A stretch of 64,000 nucleotides of DNA from Rhodospirillales bacterium (GTDB lineage Bacteria > Pseudomonadota > Alphaproteobacteria > Rhodospirillales > Casp-alpha2). This document shows positions 1 through 9,316 of this stretch, in pieces. Each line of letters opens with the position of its first letter. The first letter of the stretch is position 1. The stretch is from the NCBI GenBank assembly GCA_021775095.1, contig JAJFII010000009.1, positions 124,001 through 188,000 on the forward strand, written 5' to 3'. The notes beneath the pieces are model-generated. The model had not been told where the DNA came from. It saw only the letters and a program-made list of their open reading frames with translations, and ran no database searches. The translations under genes and the position numbers were made by a program.

Positions 1-1
1 C

Positions 2-1036
2 CTGGCCAAATGGGACGGCAAGGATTTACCGGACGAGCCGGTATTCGTCGCCCTGATTGCCGATTTACAAGCCGGTGCCGAGTCCCGTGAAATTGGCAAG
101 GTGGGAACCCGCCTGAACTATGAAAAATCCGGGATGCGCAGCCTGATTACCGGCTCCGCCCGAAAAGCCGCAAAACTCAAGGAAGGTCCCTACAAACCGC
201 TGGTTCTGAAAATGAACAAACGCTGGAAAGAGCTGGAAACCTGGACCGTCATCAAACGCAATACCAGCCCCTATACGGCGGGTTATTATTTAAACGCCGT
301 CGACATGAAATATGCGAAAAACGGCGATATTGTTCGACAACCGGAAAACCGGCGCATTTATGGCAAATTGTTCATGAGAACCTTTGCCATCAGTCTGGCA
401 ATCACCATTGTCTGTGTAATTCTTGCCTACCCCATTTCCTATCTGCTGGCGACCCTGCCGCTCCGGTACTCTAATCTGTTGATGATTTTCGTTTTATTGC
501 CGTTCTGGACGTCGCTGCTGGTCCGAACGACGGCATGGATCGCCATGTTGCAGTCGCAGGGCGTATTGAACGACCTGTTTGTCTTCTTTGGACTGGTCGA
601 TGACGCCAACCGGCTGCAGTTGATCCATAATTTAACGGGCACGATTATCGCCATGACTCATATCCTGCTGCCGTTTATGGTTCTGCCGCTGTACAGTGTC
701 ATGAAAACCATCCCGCCCAGTTATATGCGTGCCGCGCTTTCCATGGGGGCCAATCCGGTTGTCGCCTTTGTCCGTGTTTATATGCCACAGACCCTTTCGG
801 GGATTGGTGCCGGCAGTATTTTGGTGTTTATCCTGTCGATTGGGTATTACATCACACCGGCTCTGGTAGGTGGAACTGGCGGTACGCTGATTTCAAACCA
901 GATCGCCTATCACATGCAGTCATCGTTGAACTGGGGATTGGCCGGTGCCCTCGGCGCCTTGCTGCTGGCGTCCGTGCTGGCGCTTTATATGCTCTATAAC
1001 AAGATTGTTGGCATCGACAACATGAGGTTGGGATAA
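2..1036 (+). CDS. ABC transporter permease, PotB-like (5'-truncated by window edge)
   Basis: Inner-membrane permease of a spermidine/putrescine-type (PotB) importer. The frame is open from base 2, so the GTG at 101 is internal and the true start lies outside the window. About 345 codons are present. The first ~115 residues are hydrophilic (WDGKDLPDEP near the edge), as in the long PotB variants of alphaproteobacteria. They are followed by about six membrane segments and an EAA-type loop around the residues RAALSMGANP, which contacts the ATPase. The PotC-like partner starts 4 nt after the stop, so the two are co-transcribed. The ATPase and binding protein must lie upstream. Substrate cannot be read from the sequence; polyamine or a small quaternary amine is inference from family and neighbourhood. 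Confidence 0.9.
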   Translation: MAKWDGKDLPDEPVFVALIADLQAGAESREIGKVGTRLNYEKSGMRSLITGSARKAAKLKEGPYKPLVLKMNKRWKELETWTVIKRNTSPYTAGYYLNAVDMKYAKNGDIVRQPENRRIYGKLFMRTFAISLAITIVCVILAYPISYLLATLPLRYSNLLMIFVLLPFWTSLLVRTTAWIAMLQSQGVLNDLFVFFGLVDDANRLQLIHNLTGTIIAMTHILLPFMVLPLYSVMKTIPPSYMRAALSMGANPVVAFVRVYMPQTLSGIGAGSILVFILSIGYYITPALVGGTGGTLISNQIAYHMQSSLNWGLAGALGALLLASVLALYMLYNKIVGIDNMRLG

Positions 1037-1040
1037 AATC

Positions 1041-1892
1041 ATGGCATTACCCGCTTACGCTGGCCCCATTGAAACCACCTGGTATTACACCTTCCGTTTT
1101 TTGTGTGCCTGTATCTTCTTGTTCCTGATCACGCCCATATTGGTGATCATACCGCTGAGTTTTAATGTCGAGCCCTATTTTACCTTTACCTCAGGCATGT
1201 TGGCCTTTGATCCCGACGCTTATTCCCTGCGCTGGTATGAAGATTTTATTTCCAACACCCAATGGACCCATTCGGTTAAAAACAGCTTTATCATCGCTAT
1301 TTTCTCGACGATCTTAGCCACCACTCTAGGCACTCTGGCGGCGCTCGGATTAAGTAAACCGCACATGCCCTATCGGGGTTTGATGATGGGTATTCTGATT
1401 TCACCGATGATCGTACCGCTGATTATTTCAGCTGCCGGCATGTATTTTTTCTATTCCAATATTGGGCTCGATCAGACCTTTTTGGGTATTATCCTGGCCC
1501 ATACGGCGCTCGGCACACCGTTTGTCGTGATTACCGTTACCGCCACCCTGGTTGGTTTTGACCAGTCCTTGACCCGGGCATCGGCAAATTTGGGGGCAAA
1601 CCCGACGACAACTTTCTTCAAGGTTATGATGCCGTTGATTCTGCCGGGCGTTATCTCGGGTGCCCTGTTCGCCTTCATAACGTCATTTGATGAAGTTGTT
1701 GTAGTGCTTTTTCTTGCGGGATTTGAACAGCGGACAATTCCACGCCAGATGTGGTCGGGTATTCGTGAGCAAATCAGCCCAACCATTTTGGCGGTTGCGA
1801 CAATCCTGGTCATTATTTCCATCGCACTCCTGGCAACTCTGGAAGTCTTGCGTCGGCGGAGCGAGCGGCTGCGGGGTATGAGCCCCGGATAA
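1041..1892 (+). CDS. ABC transporter permease, PotC-like
   Basis: Second inner-membrane permease (283 aa) of the same PotB/PotC-type importer. It has an N-terminal membrane anchor, a periplasmic loop with the PotC-like run RWYEDF, and about six hydrophobic segments. The EAA loop RASANLGANP sits near residue 180. The ATG follows the upstream permease by 4 nt. The usual PotC length (~265-285 aa) is matched, so it appears intact. The GlxA-type regulator downstream is on the same strand, 110 nt away, with its own upstream inverted repeat, so it is probably a separate unit. Confidence 0.92.
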   Translation: MALPAYAGPIETTWYYTFRFLCACIFLFLITPILVIIPLSFNVEPYFTFTSGMLAFDPDAYSLRWYEDFISNTQWTHSVKNSFIIAIFSTILATTLGTLAALGLSKPHMPYRGLMMGILISPMIVPLIISAAGMYFFYSNIGLDQTFLGIILAHTALGTPFVVITVTATLVGFDQSLTRASANLGANPTTTFFKVMMPLILPGVISGALFAFITSFDEVVVVLFLAGFEQRTIPRQMWSGIREQISPTILAVATILVIISIALLATLEVLRRRSERLRGMSPG

Positions 1893-1948
1893 GCGCCGTA
1901 ATTTGGCGATTGCAATCTTATGGATTTTCCGTAAATATTCCTTTTACG

Positions 1949-1965
1949 ACATAGATTGTCTATGT
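1949..1965. promoter_or_regulatory. Inverted repeat ahead of the GlxA-type regulator
   Basis: Perfect 7-bp arms ACATAGA and TCTATGT separated by TTG. It lies 38 nt before the preferred ATG of the regulator gene and is a plausible autoregulatory operator. It also overlaps the in-frame GTG at 1964, which argues against that GTG as the start. Confidence 0.4.
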
Positions 1966-2002
1966 GACGCGGCGCGCTGCCAACTGTGCGGAAAGATCGC
2001 CC

Positions 2003-3013
2003 ATGTTCGGATCAGATGGTAACAGTGAAACCCACAGGTTTGGGTTTTTTTTGGTCCCAGACTTTTCAATGATTGCCTTCACATCAGCGGTTGAACCCCT
2101 GCGGCTGGCAAACCGGGTCGCAGAAGTAACGCTCTACAGCGGTGCCATCTATTCACTGGATGGCCAAGCGGTTACCGCGTCAAACGGCATTTCCATCAAC
2201 GTTGACGGCGATTTAACGGAGGCCCAGAACCTGCATACGGCAATTGTCTGTGCCGGTCTGGATGTGCATTTGCATTGTGATCAGAAACTGATCAACCGAT
2301 TGCGCCATATGGCATCCCATGGCACCGCCATCGGTGGTATATGTACGGCCACACATATTTTGGCTAAGGCCGGCCTTCTGGATGACTACAGCTGTACCAT
2401 TCATTGGGAAAACCTGTCGGCCCTCAAGGAAGAATACCCGGATTTAGATGTTACCTCTGAGCTCTATGAGATTGACCGCAATCGTTTTACCTGCGCCGGC
2501 GGTACGGCGGCCCTGGATATGATGCTGAATTGGATTTCCATATTCCGGGGAAGTAAAATTGCTGCGGACGTTGCCGACGAAATGTTGCATCACCGGATCC
2601 GCGATGGCAATGAGGCACAGCGCATGGAACTGCGCAGTCGAATTGGTGTGGCTCATCCCAAACTGCTGGCGGTCGTCGCCCTCATGGAAGACAATCTGGA
2701 AGAACCGCTTTCCTGCGCACGATTGGCGCAGCGGGTCGGCCTGTCGACGCGGCAGCTGGAGCGCTTGTTTCGCAAATACATGAATAATGCGCCGACCCGT
2801 TATTATCTTGAACTGCGGTTAAAACGCGCACGGTTTTTACTCCGCCAGACCAGCTTGCCGGTATTGAGTATTGCCTTGGCCGCAGGTTTTGTGTCGGCAT
2901 CGCATTTTTCAAAATGTTATCGTGAATATTACAAACGCACGCCGTCGGAAGAACGCAACGAAGTTGGAGCGCGACCTATAATCCCGGAAGTGCTCAGCCC
3001 GGATGTTTCATGA
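2003..3013 (+). CDS. GlxA-family transcriptional regulator (DJ-1/PfpI + AraC HTH), GbdR-like
   Basis: Cytoplasmic regulator of 336 aa. The N-terminal ~190 residues form a DJ-1/PfpI-like (class I glutamine amidotransferase-like) domain starting FGFFLVPDFSMIAF, with a cysteine in GGICTATHILA. The C-terminal ~100 residues are an AraC-type double helix-turn-helix (CARLAQRVGLSTRQLERLF and a second helix pair ending FSKCYREYYKRTPS). The ATG at 2003 is preferred over a GTG at 1964 because GGAAAG precedes it by 7 nt and family members begin here. The N-terminal run resembles GbdR, the activator of glycine betaine and dimethylglycine catabolism. With methyltransferase, dimethylglycine dehydrogenase and sarcosine oxidase genes in the window, a role in betaine or carnitine catabolism is likely, but the ligand is inference. 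Confidence 0.88.
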   Translation: MFGSDGNSETHRFGFFLVPDFSMIAFTSAVEPLRLANRVAEVTLYSGAIYSLDGQAVTASNGISINVDGDLTEAQNLHTAIVCAGLDVHLHCDQKLINRLRHMASHGTAIGGICTATHILAKAGLLDDYSCTIHWENLSALKEEYPDLDVTSELYEIDRNRFTCAGGTAALDMMLNWISIFRGSKIAADVADEMLHHRIRDGNEAQRMELRSRIGVAHPKLLAVVALMEDNLEEPLSCARLAQRVGLSTRQLERLFRKYMNNAPTRYYLELRLKRARFLLRQTSLPVLSIALAAGFVSASHFSKCYREYYKRTPSEERNEVGARPIIPEVLSPDVS

Positions 3014-3055
3014 AAAGGATCGATAGGCGGCTTTTGAGTTTGTCCGTTATGGTTT

Positions 3056-4369
3056 TTAATTCAGCTCTTTCTCAAGGCGCGGGTAGCAGATCCCCAGTGT
3101 CGCCCCGCGCAGTGCAAAAAAGATCATCATAGATAACCACAGGCCGTGATTGGCCATAGTTGGTACCAACACGGACAGGCACAGATAATAAATGATCATG
3201 GAGACGATCATACCGTTTCGCATAACTGCGGTTTTTGTGGCACCGACAAAAATACCGTCGAGCTGAAAACTCCAGACGGCGATCAGCGGTGACGCAATAA
3301 GCCAGGGCAAATACTCACGTGCCGTCTGTCGAACCGCCTCGATGGAGGTTATTCCATCAATCAGAAAACTACCGGCAAACCAGAAAATAAGTGCAAATAG
3401 GGCAGAAAACAACAAAGCCCAGCGACTTGTGGCAACCACCGCACCCCTGAAGTCGGACCTGTTGTTGGCACCGTAGGCATTGCCGGCCAGGGTCTCCGCA
3501 GCGTTGGCAAAAGCATCCAGCGCATAGGCCGTGAACATGGTGAATTTCAGCAGAACCGTGTTGGCTGCCAGAATGACATCGCCCTGGCGGGCCCCGTAGG
3601 AGGTGAATGCAAAAAACGAAATCTGCAGACAGAGGGAGCGGACGAATATGTCGCCATTGACCCGCAGCATGCGCATCAGTTTGTCTTTTTTCAGGACTTG
3701 CGAACTTTGCCAATGGCCCGCCATGCGATTGATCTGACGGCGCACCAGATAAAACCCGAACAGGGCACCTGTGGTCTCGGCAATCAAAGTGGCGTAGGCG
3801 ACACCTGCAACTCCGAGGCCAAGGCCAATGACAAACCACAGATCGAGGATAATATTGACGACATTGAGAACCAGTTGGTTAATCAGGGCAGGGCGGGTAT
3901 TCTGGACACCGATGAACCAGCCGAGAATGACAAAATTGAGTAACGTTGCCGGAGCGCTCCAGATGCGGATGGCAAAATAGTCTTTGGCAAAACTCAGGAC
4001 TTCGGCGCTCGCACCTGTCCAGCTGAAGACGACGAGTCCGATGGGAACCTGCAACCCAATTAACAGCAAACCAATACCCAAGGCCATCAGGCCACCACGC
4101 ATCAACCAGGCGCGGACTTCGTTGTTGTCGCCGGCCCCGAGGGCCTGCGACGTCAGGCCAGTGGTTCCCATGCGCAGGAAAAACATCGTCGAATAAACCA
4201 TACTGAACACCAGCGATCCGATGGCCACGGCACCCAGGTAATGGGCTTCCGGCAAATGGCCGATTACCGCCGTATCAACAAGACCCAGGAGGGGAACAGT
4301 AATATTGGTCAGGACAATGGGGACAACTAGACGCCAGGTCTGGCGGTCCCAGTCGTTTGGTTTAATCAC
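3056..4369 (-). CDS. MATE family efflux transporter
   Basis: Inner-membrane Na+ or H+ coupled exporter of 437 aa with about 12 hydrophobic segments in two homologous halves. It is close to the DinF-like branch: it starts with PIVLTNITVPLLGLVDTAVIG and has the GLTSQALGAGD loop at about residues 75-85. Translation starts at a GTG one nucleotide after the stop of the upstream membrane-protein gene, so translational coupling is likely. It is the last gene of the long minus-strand one-carbon operon, with 74 nt or less between the preceding members. Substrate unknown. The convergent GlxA gene ends 42 nt away, with no clear terminator hairpin between them. Confidence 0.92.
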   Translation of the reverse strand: MIKPNDWDRQTWRLVVPIVLTNITVPLLGLVDTAVIGHLPEAHYLGAVAIGSLVFSMVYSTMFFLRMGTTGLTSQALGAGDNNEVRAWLMRGGLMALGIGLLLIGLQVPIGLVVFSWTGASAEVLSFAKDYFAIRIWSAPATLLNFVILGWFIGVQNTRPALINQLVLNVVNIILDLWFVIGLGLGVAGVAYATLIAETTGALFGFYLVRRQINRMAGHWQSSQVLKKDKLMRMLRVNGDIFVRSLCLQISFFAFTSYGARQGDVILAANTVLLKFTMFTAYALDAFANAAETLAGNAYGANNRSDFRGAVVATSRWALLFSALFALIFWFAGSFLIDGITSIEAVRQTAREYLPWLIASPLIAVWSFQLDGIFVGATKTAVMRNGMIVSMIIYYLCLSVLVPTMANHGLWLSMMIFFALRGATLGICYPRLEKELN

Positions 4370-4370
4370 C

Positions 4371-5165
4371 TTAGAGTGCGGCTGCCGGTTTTAACCGGTT
4401 AAGGAAAAGACCGAGAGCACTGAGATAACAAAGCGCCGCACCGAGCGCTGCGACGACCGCCAGGTTCACCCCGAGCAACGGAATCGTCTGATGAGCGACA
4501 ATCAAAAAACACAAAAGTCCAATAAGCCCAAGTGGGAAGTTTCGGATAATGGTCCGCACATGGGCGGCCGAGTAGGTGACGTGGATGATCAGCAGAAACG
4601 GCAAAAATGTCATGGGAAAACCGATCAGCAAACCGGACCAACGGGGCCCGACCATATGGGCCACGGTGGTAATTGCCACAACAAAAGTGGCGGCCATGCC
4701 CGAGCGCAACAACAAACGGTCCATGGTCATAGGGGGTTTGCTTTGGATTTTATTCTGTTCGCGCGAATGAAAGGTGTAGGCAAACAGCACGAGTGCCGCA
4801 AAACTGACACCGATACCCAAACCCAGATTAAATGTCAGGCTGTTGAGGCCTGCTGCAACGGTAAAATAACAGACCAGGCCGGCGACGGAACTGAACAGCG
4901 GTGACCAGCGGCTTTCCAGCCGTGACATCACATAATACCCGATGGCAAAGGCAATGGTCGCGGTAATCGCCGGGATCGCATAGAGGGCGCTTGTGACCGC
5001 AAACACGGGGCCCAGTTCTCCGCCGACAAATATCAGAATCAACACGGCACCCAGGGGCATACCCGAAAGAATACCGGCAATCCGCGGATTAACGTGTTCG
5101 GCAATCCACGACAGGCCAAGGACGACCAAAACCGAAATTATTATTTTCGCGAGCAGAAGAGACAT
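4371..5165 (-). CDS. Multi-pass membrane protein of unknown function
   Basis: 264 aa, with about eight or nine hydrophobic segments in two apparent halves. Both halves contain a short GxPxG/GFPM-like element (LSGMPLGA near residue 35, IGFPMTFLP near residue 180), which suggests an internal duplication. I do not recognise the family with certainty; it resembles small GlpM-like or DUF-type inner-membrane proteins. It sits 74 nt downstream of the RACo-like activator gene and 1 nt before the MATE gene, so it may be an accessory to that exporter. No good Shine-Dalgarno precedes the ATG. Confidence 0.75.
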   Translation of the reverse strand: MSLLLAKIIISVLVVLGLSWIAEHVNPRIAGILSGMPLGAVLILIFVGGELGPVFAVTSALYAIPAITATIAFAIGYYVMSRLESRWSPLFSSVAGLVCYFTVAAGLNSLTFNLGLGIGVSFAALVLFAYTFHSREQNKIQSKPPMTMDRLLLRSGMAATFVVAITTVAHMVGPRWSGLLIGFPMTFLPFLLIIHVTYSAAHVRTIIRNFPLGLIGLLCFLIVAHQTIPLLGVNLAVVAALGAALCYLSALGLFLNRLKPAAAL

Positions 5166-5239
5166 GGAGGTTCAGAACCGAAAGCAGAGGACAGAAGACG
5201 TCGATGACCGGTTTTAGCAGCCTTTGTAATAATTTCAAC

Positions 5240-7255
5240 TTATGATCTGCGGCGTCTGCGGGTTCTGCCGGCCTGGGATATATCGTCCGGGTCCGGTTGC
5301 GGCATATCAACGGTCAGCGCGAGTTTACTAAAGGCGGCCGTTTTATGGGGGATTGCCATGGCTTCAATGAAGTGTTCCTGAAACCGCGGTTCAATCGCCG
5401 TTTCAACTTTTTCAATATTTCGAACAATCGATTGGATATCGTCCCGGGCTTTTTGATTTAACAGGGCAATTCGGGCACCCGTGCCGGCGGCATTGCCGGC
5501 GGACGTGACATTTTTTGGATCACAATCAGGGATCATGCCAAGAACCAGGGCGTATTTGGTATCAATATGGCTGCCAAAGGCACCCGCCAGGACAATTTTG
5601 TCAACGCTTTCAATGTTCAGTTTATCCATTAGCAGTTTCGCCCCGGCATAAAGCGCCGCCTTGGCCAACTGGATCGCCCGGATATCCGTCTGATTTATCG
5701 AAACCTCGTTTTCACGGGCGATCAGAACATAACGGAAAGTCCGGCCATCTTCCTGGACCCGCGATGAACGTGCGGCCATGGCACCGTTGATAACTCCATC
5801 CGCACTCAGCAAACCCGCCAGAAACATTTCGGCGACGGCCTCGATAATCCCGGACCCACAGATGCCGGTCACACCGGTAGACCGGGTTTCTTTTTCGAAC
5901 CCCGGTTCATCGGACCACAGATCACTGCCAATGACTTTAAAGCGGGGCTCGAGGGTTTTTTTGTCGATCCGAACCCGCTCTATGGCACCGGCAGCCGCCC
6001 GTTGGCCGCTGCTGATCTGAGCCCCTTCGAAGGCCGGGCCGGTTGGTGATGACGCCGCCAGCAACCGGTGTTTGTTGCCCAGCACAATTTCCGCATTGGT
6101 TCCCACATCGACGATCAAACTGATTTGTTCGTTAAGATGGGGACTTTCTGACAGGATCACGCCAGCCGTATCGGCACCCACATGGCCGGCAATACAGGGC
6201 AGAACATAAACCCGTGCGTCGGGGCTGGTTTCGGTGATACCCAATTCGGTTGCCCATAGGGTGATCCCGGAATTGGTCGCTAGGGCAAAGGGCGCACCGC
6301 CCAGCTCCGTCGGATCAATGCCCAATAAAAAGTGATGCATAATCGGATTGCCGACAAAGGTCGCATTTAAGATGGTGTCGGCGTCTACACCGGCTTCGGT
6401 TCGCACATCGTGAATTAATTGGTTAATGCCTTCCCTTAACACGCCGGTAATTTCGGCATCGCTGCCGGGATTCATCATCACATAAGATACCCGGCTCATC
6501 AGGTCTTCGCCAAAACGAATTTGCGGGTTCATGATGCCGCTGGACGCGAGCACTTCACCACTCGATAAATCACACAAATGGGCTGCAATGGTGGTGGTCC
6601 CAATATCAAAGGCCAGCCCATGGGCCTTGTCATGAAACCCTGGCCAAACGGCGGTAATGCGGGCACCGCGATGGACCGCCACGGTGACCTTCCATTGGCC
6701 GGTTCGCAGGCAACTTTGGATCCGTTGCAGAGCGCGAATATCAATTTCCTCAAGCGCCGTCAGTCCCCATTGTTCCTGCAGGGCTGCCAACAGGCGCTCG
6801 AAGTCACCGGTGGCCGTCTCGAGAGTTGGTTCGGCGACTTCGACGTAATGCAAACGAATGGCCGGGTCCAGTTCAATGTCGCGGACTTCGGCGCGTTTGC
6901 GGACGATCTGTTTATGGACCTGGCTTTCGCGCGGCACGTCAATGACCAGATCGCCGGTCAGTTGGGCATGACAACTGAGTCGGCGGCCGGGTTTGAGGGT
7001 GCTGCGCTGGTCGTATTTTTTTTCTGGTTCAGAGAGCGGCGACAGGTTTTCCGGGGTGCTTGTTAGGGCAAATTTGGCAAAGGTGCCGTCGCCAACCTCG
7101 ATCTGACAGCGTCCGCAAATGCCACGGCCGCCGCAGACACTGTCTATATCGACAGCAAGTTTCCTGGCGCAATCAAGGATCGGCGTGCCAACCGCAAAAC
7201 GGCCGCGTTTGCCCGACGGCAAAAATACGATAAAGGCGTCGCCCACGTCTGTCAC
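5240..7255 (-). CDS. Ferredoxin/ASKHA-domain corrinoid activation protein (RACo-like, DUF4445)
   Basis: ATP-dependent reductive activator that returns inactivated Co(II) corrinoid to Co(I) in methyltransferase systems, by homology to RACo/RamA-type proteins. The N-terminus is a [2Fe-2S] ferredoxin fold with ligands C41-x5-C47-x2-C50 and C95. The centre and C-terminus form an actin-like ATPase domain with the phosphate loop DIGTTT and an adenosine-motif region LAGAFGSHID near the end. I prefer the GTG at 7255, one nucleotide after the stop of the methyltransferase gene (671 aa). The frame also opens at 7372 (710 aa), but that would add a low-complexity Pro/Lys/Gly-rich stretch overlapping the upstream gene. 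It probably reactivates the corrinoid protein encoded at 10812-11528. Confidence 0.9.
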   Translation of the reverse strand: MTDVGDAFIVFLPSGKRGRFAVGTPILDCARKLAVDIDSVCGGRGICGRCQIEVGDGTFAKFALTSTPENLSPLSEPEKKYDQRSTLKPGRRLSCHAQLTGDLVIDVPRESQVHKQIVRKRAEVRDIELDPAIRLHYVEVAEPTLETATGDFERLLAALQEQWGLTALEEIDIRALQRIQSCLRTGQWKVTVAVHRGARITAVWPGFHDKAHGLAFDIGTTTIAAHLCDLSSGEVLASSGIMNPQIRFGEDLMSRVSYVMMNPGSDAEITGVLREGINQLIHDVRTEAGVDADTILNATFVGNPIMHHFLLGIDPTELGGAPFALATNSGITLWATELGITETSPDARVYVLPCIAGHVGADTAGVILSESPHLNEQISLIVDVGTNAEIVLGNKHRLLAASSPTGPAFEGAQISSGQRAAAGAIERVRIDKKTLEPRFKVIGSDLWSDEPGFEKETRSTGVTGICGSGIIEAVAEMFLAGLLSADGVINGAMAARSSRVQEDGRTFRYVLIARENEVSINQTDIRAIQLAKAALYAGAKLLMDKLNIESVDKIVLAGAFGSHIDTKYALVLGMIPDCDPKNVTSAGNAAGTGARIALLNQKARDDIQSIVRNIEKVETAIEPRFQEHFIEAMAIPHKTAAFSKLALTVDMPQPDPDDISQAGRTRRRRRS

Positions 7256-7256
7256 C

Positions 7257-8171
7257 TTAACCGGCGGTCCGTCGCCGTTTGCTGTCCCGTCGTCCGCGCC
7301 GGTTTTCTGACCCTTCGCCCTCGGGCGCGGGGTCGCGGAATTTTTTAATCCAGGCTTTGCAGTTCGGATCATGCCCCATCACGACATTGGCACCCATGAT
7401 GCCAGCCATTTCCGGCGCATGCAGGGGATTGGTGATGGCCGACGTCAGGCCGGCCCCGATGGCCATGGACAGGAAAGCTGAATTCATTCCATGGCGGTTG
7501 GGAAGGCCAAAACTGAAGTTTGACGCGCCGCAGGTGGAATTGACTTTCAGCTCTTCACGCAAACGTCTCAGAATATGCATGACCTGGCGACCGGCGTCGC
7601 CCAGGGCACCGATTGGCATGACCAGGGGGTCGATAATCACATCACTCCTTGGGATGCCATAATCTTCCGCCCGTTCAACGATTTTTTTGGCTATGGAAAA
7701 ACGCACATCCGGATCTTCCGAGATGCCGGTTTCATCATTCGATATGCCGACCACCGCCGCCCCGTATTTTTTCACCAGGGGCAATACGGTTTCCAGTCGG
7801 TCCTCCTCGCCGGTTACGGAGTTGACCAGGGCTTTGCCCTGATATACGGCGAGGCCGGATTCCAGGGCGGCGACGATCGACGAGTCAATGGACAGGGGCA
7901 CATCGGTAAGGCCCTGTACAAGCTGTATACATTCGGCCAGGATTTTTGGCTCATCGGCCAGGGGAATGCCTGCGTTGACGTCCAGCATGTTGGCCCCGGC
8001 GGCAACCTGTGCCAGGGCGTCGGACTGAATCCGGCTATAATCACCTTCGGCCATTTCCGCTGCTAGCAGTTTTCGACCGGTTGGATTGATACGCTCGCCG
8101 ATCAGGGTGAACGGCTGGTCAAAACCGATGGTGATTTCGCGGGTCGCAGAGCTAACAGTGGTTCGGGTCAT
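7257..8171 (-). CDS. Methyltetrahydrofolate:corrinoid methyltransferase (pterin-binding)
   Basis: 304 aa TIM-barrel of the dihydropteroate-synthase-like/pterin-binding family. Family motifs are the start LIGERINPTGRK (about 23-34), the pterin-site region MLDVNAGIPL and the run LSIDSS. It should move the methyl group from the corrinoid protein to tetrahydrofolate (MtgA/MtvA-like role). The C-terminus ends in an unusual Arg-rich tail (RRGRRDSKRRR), as seen in other alphaproteobacterial homologues. MetF-like and activator genes flank it. It lacks the other MetH domains, so it is a stand-alone subunit and not methionine synthase. Confidence 0.9.
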   Translation of the reverse strand: MTRTTVSSATREITIGFDQPFTLIGERINPTGRKLLAAEMAEGDYSRIQSDALAQVAAGANMLDVNAGIPLADEPKILAECIQLVQGLTDVPLSIDSSIVAALESGLAVYQGKALVNSVTGEEDRLETVLPLVKKYGAAVVGISNDETGISEDPDVRFSIAKKIVERAEDYGIPRSDVIIDPLVMPIGALGDAGRQVMHILRRLREELKVNSTCGASNFSFGLPNRHGMNSAFLSMAIGAGLTSAITNPLHAPEMAGIMGANVVMGHDPNCKAWIKKFRDPAPEGEGSENRRGRRDSKRRRTAG

Positions 8172-8254
8172 CCAGGTGGTCTCCAGTTGGCGGCATTATT
8201 TAAGGCTAAATACGCAGATTTAAAGGGGGTTTCTGTCTCTAATGCGACATCAAT

Positions 8255-9316
8255 CTATGTCTGAACGGCGGCGCGTATTTCCGCCTTCTTCTCTGCCGCC
8301 TCCAGCGCCACGTCGTCGCCGATGTCCGGCTCCCGGCGCCACGGTTTGCGGTCCGCGAGAACGCCGGATTCATGGACGATTTCGGAAACATACTCTTCCT
8401 GGCGGTAGGCCATGACATGGATGCCGGAAACCCCGGCAATTTCGCGCACCTGTTGAATGATCTCGATGCAAATTCGTTTGCCTTCGGTTTTTTGATCGGC
8501 GGCACCGTGCAGACGTTCGATGATGGCATCGGGGATATGGACACCGGGCACATGGGTACGGATCCAGCGGGCGGTCCTGGCCGATGCCAGGGGACCGACC
8601 CCGATCAGAATAAAACACCTCTCATGCAAACCCAAATCGGTGACCCGTTTCATATACTCATTCAACATGGGAACGTCGTAACAATATTGGCTCTGGACAA
8701 ATTGCGCACCCGCTTCAATTTTTTTCTTCAGGCGCAAGGGCCGAAAATCGTAGGGCGGTGCAAAGGGGTTTATGGCCGCGCCCAAAAATACCTGTGGTGG
8801 ATCGTCGATCTTCCGTCCCGAAAGAAATCGTTTTTCATCCCGCATGATACGGATGGTTTCCAGGAGCGACATACAATCCAGATCAAAAACCGGTTTTGCA
8901 CCCGGTTGATCGCCGGCCTGCACACCGTCACCGGTGAGGCATAGAATGTTATTGACGCCCATGGCGGCAGCCCCCAGGACGTCGCCTTGAATGGCGATAC
9001 GGTTGCGGTCGCGACAACTGATTTGCAGGACCGGCGCATAACCAAACCGGGTCAGCAGAGCGCATATGCTGACACTCGACATATGGCAGTTGGCACCCGA
9101 GCCGTCGGTTGCGTTCATGGCGTCGACCCATCCGTCGAAAACCGCACCGCGTTCATAGACGGCGACGGGATTGGCTGAATCCGGTGGGTTGAGTTCGGCT
9201 GTTATGGCAAAGTCGCCGCGCCGCAAAACCCGCTCCAGACGACCGCGTGAGCTGTGACCCGGAAGTTGTGACAGCTGTTCGCTTGGGTCGTTGGGGTTTT
9301 CGTCCGGTTCAGTCAT
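8255..9316 (-). CDS. Methylenetetrahydrofolate reductase (MetF-like)
   Basis: 353 aa flavoprotein TIM barrel of the MTHFR family, linking methylene-THF and methyl-THF. Visible family features are FAITAELNPPDSANP near the start, NILCLTGDGVQAGD (FAD/folate region) and GAQFVQSQYCYD. The start is the ATG at 9316 (MTEPDENPND). The longer frame to 9520 reads through the upstream gene with an Arg/Cys-rich sequence and is rejected. It overlaps the MetV-like gene by 8 nt, the arrangement of acetogen MetVF. In this catabolic operon the enzyme probably oxidises methyl-THF; direction is inferred from context. Confidence 0.92.
   Translation of the reverse strand: MTEPDENPNDPSEQLSQLPGHSSRGRLERVLRRGDFAITAELNPPDSANPVAVYERGAVFDGWVDAMNATDGSGANCHMSSVSICALLTRFGYAPVLQISCRDRNRIAIQGDVLGAAAMGVNNILCLTGDGVQAGDQPGAKPVFDLDCMSLLETIRIMRDEKRFLSGRKIDDPPQVFLGAAINPFAPPYDFRPLRLKKKIEAGAQFVQSQYCYDVPMLNEYMKRVTDLGLHERCFILIGVGPLASARTARWIRTHVPGVHIPDAIIERLHGAADQKTEGKRICIEIIQQVREIAGVSGIHVMAYRQEEYVSEIVHESGVLADRKPWRREPDIGDDVALEAAEKKAEIRAAVQT

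Noticed and set aside
101-1036. GTG at 101 as start of the first permease
   Set aside because: The same frame stays open with permease-like sequence to base 2; the gene is cut by the window edge.
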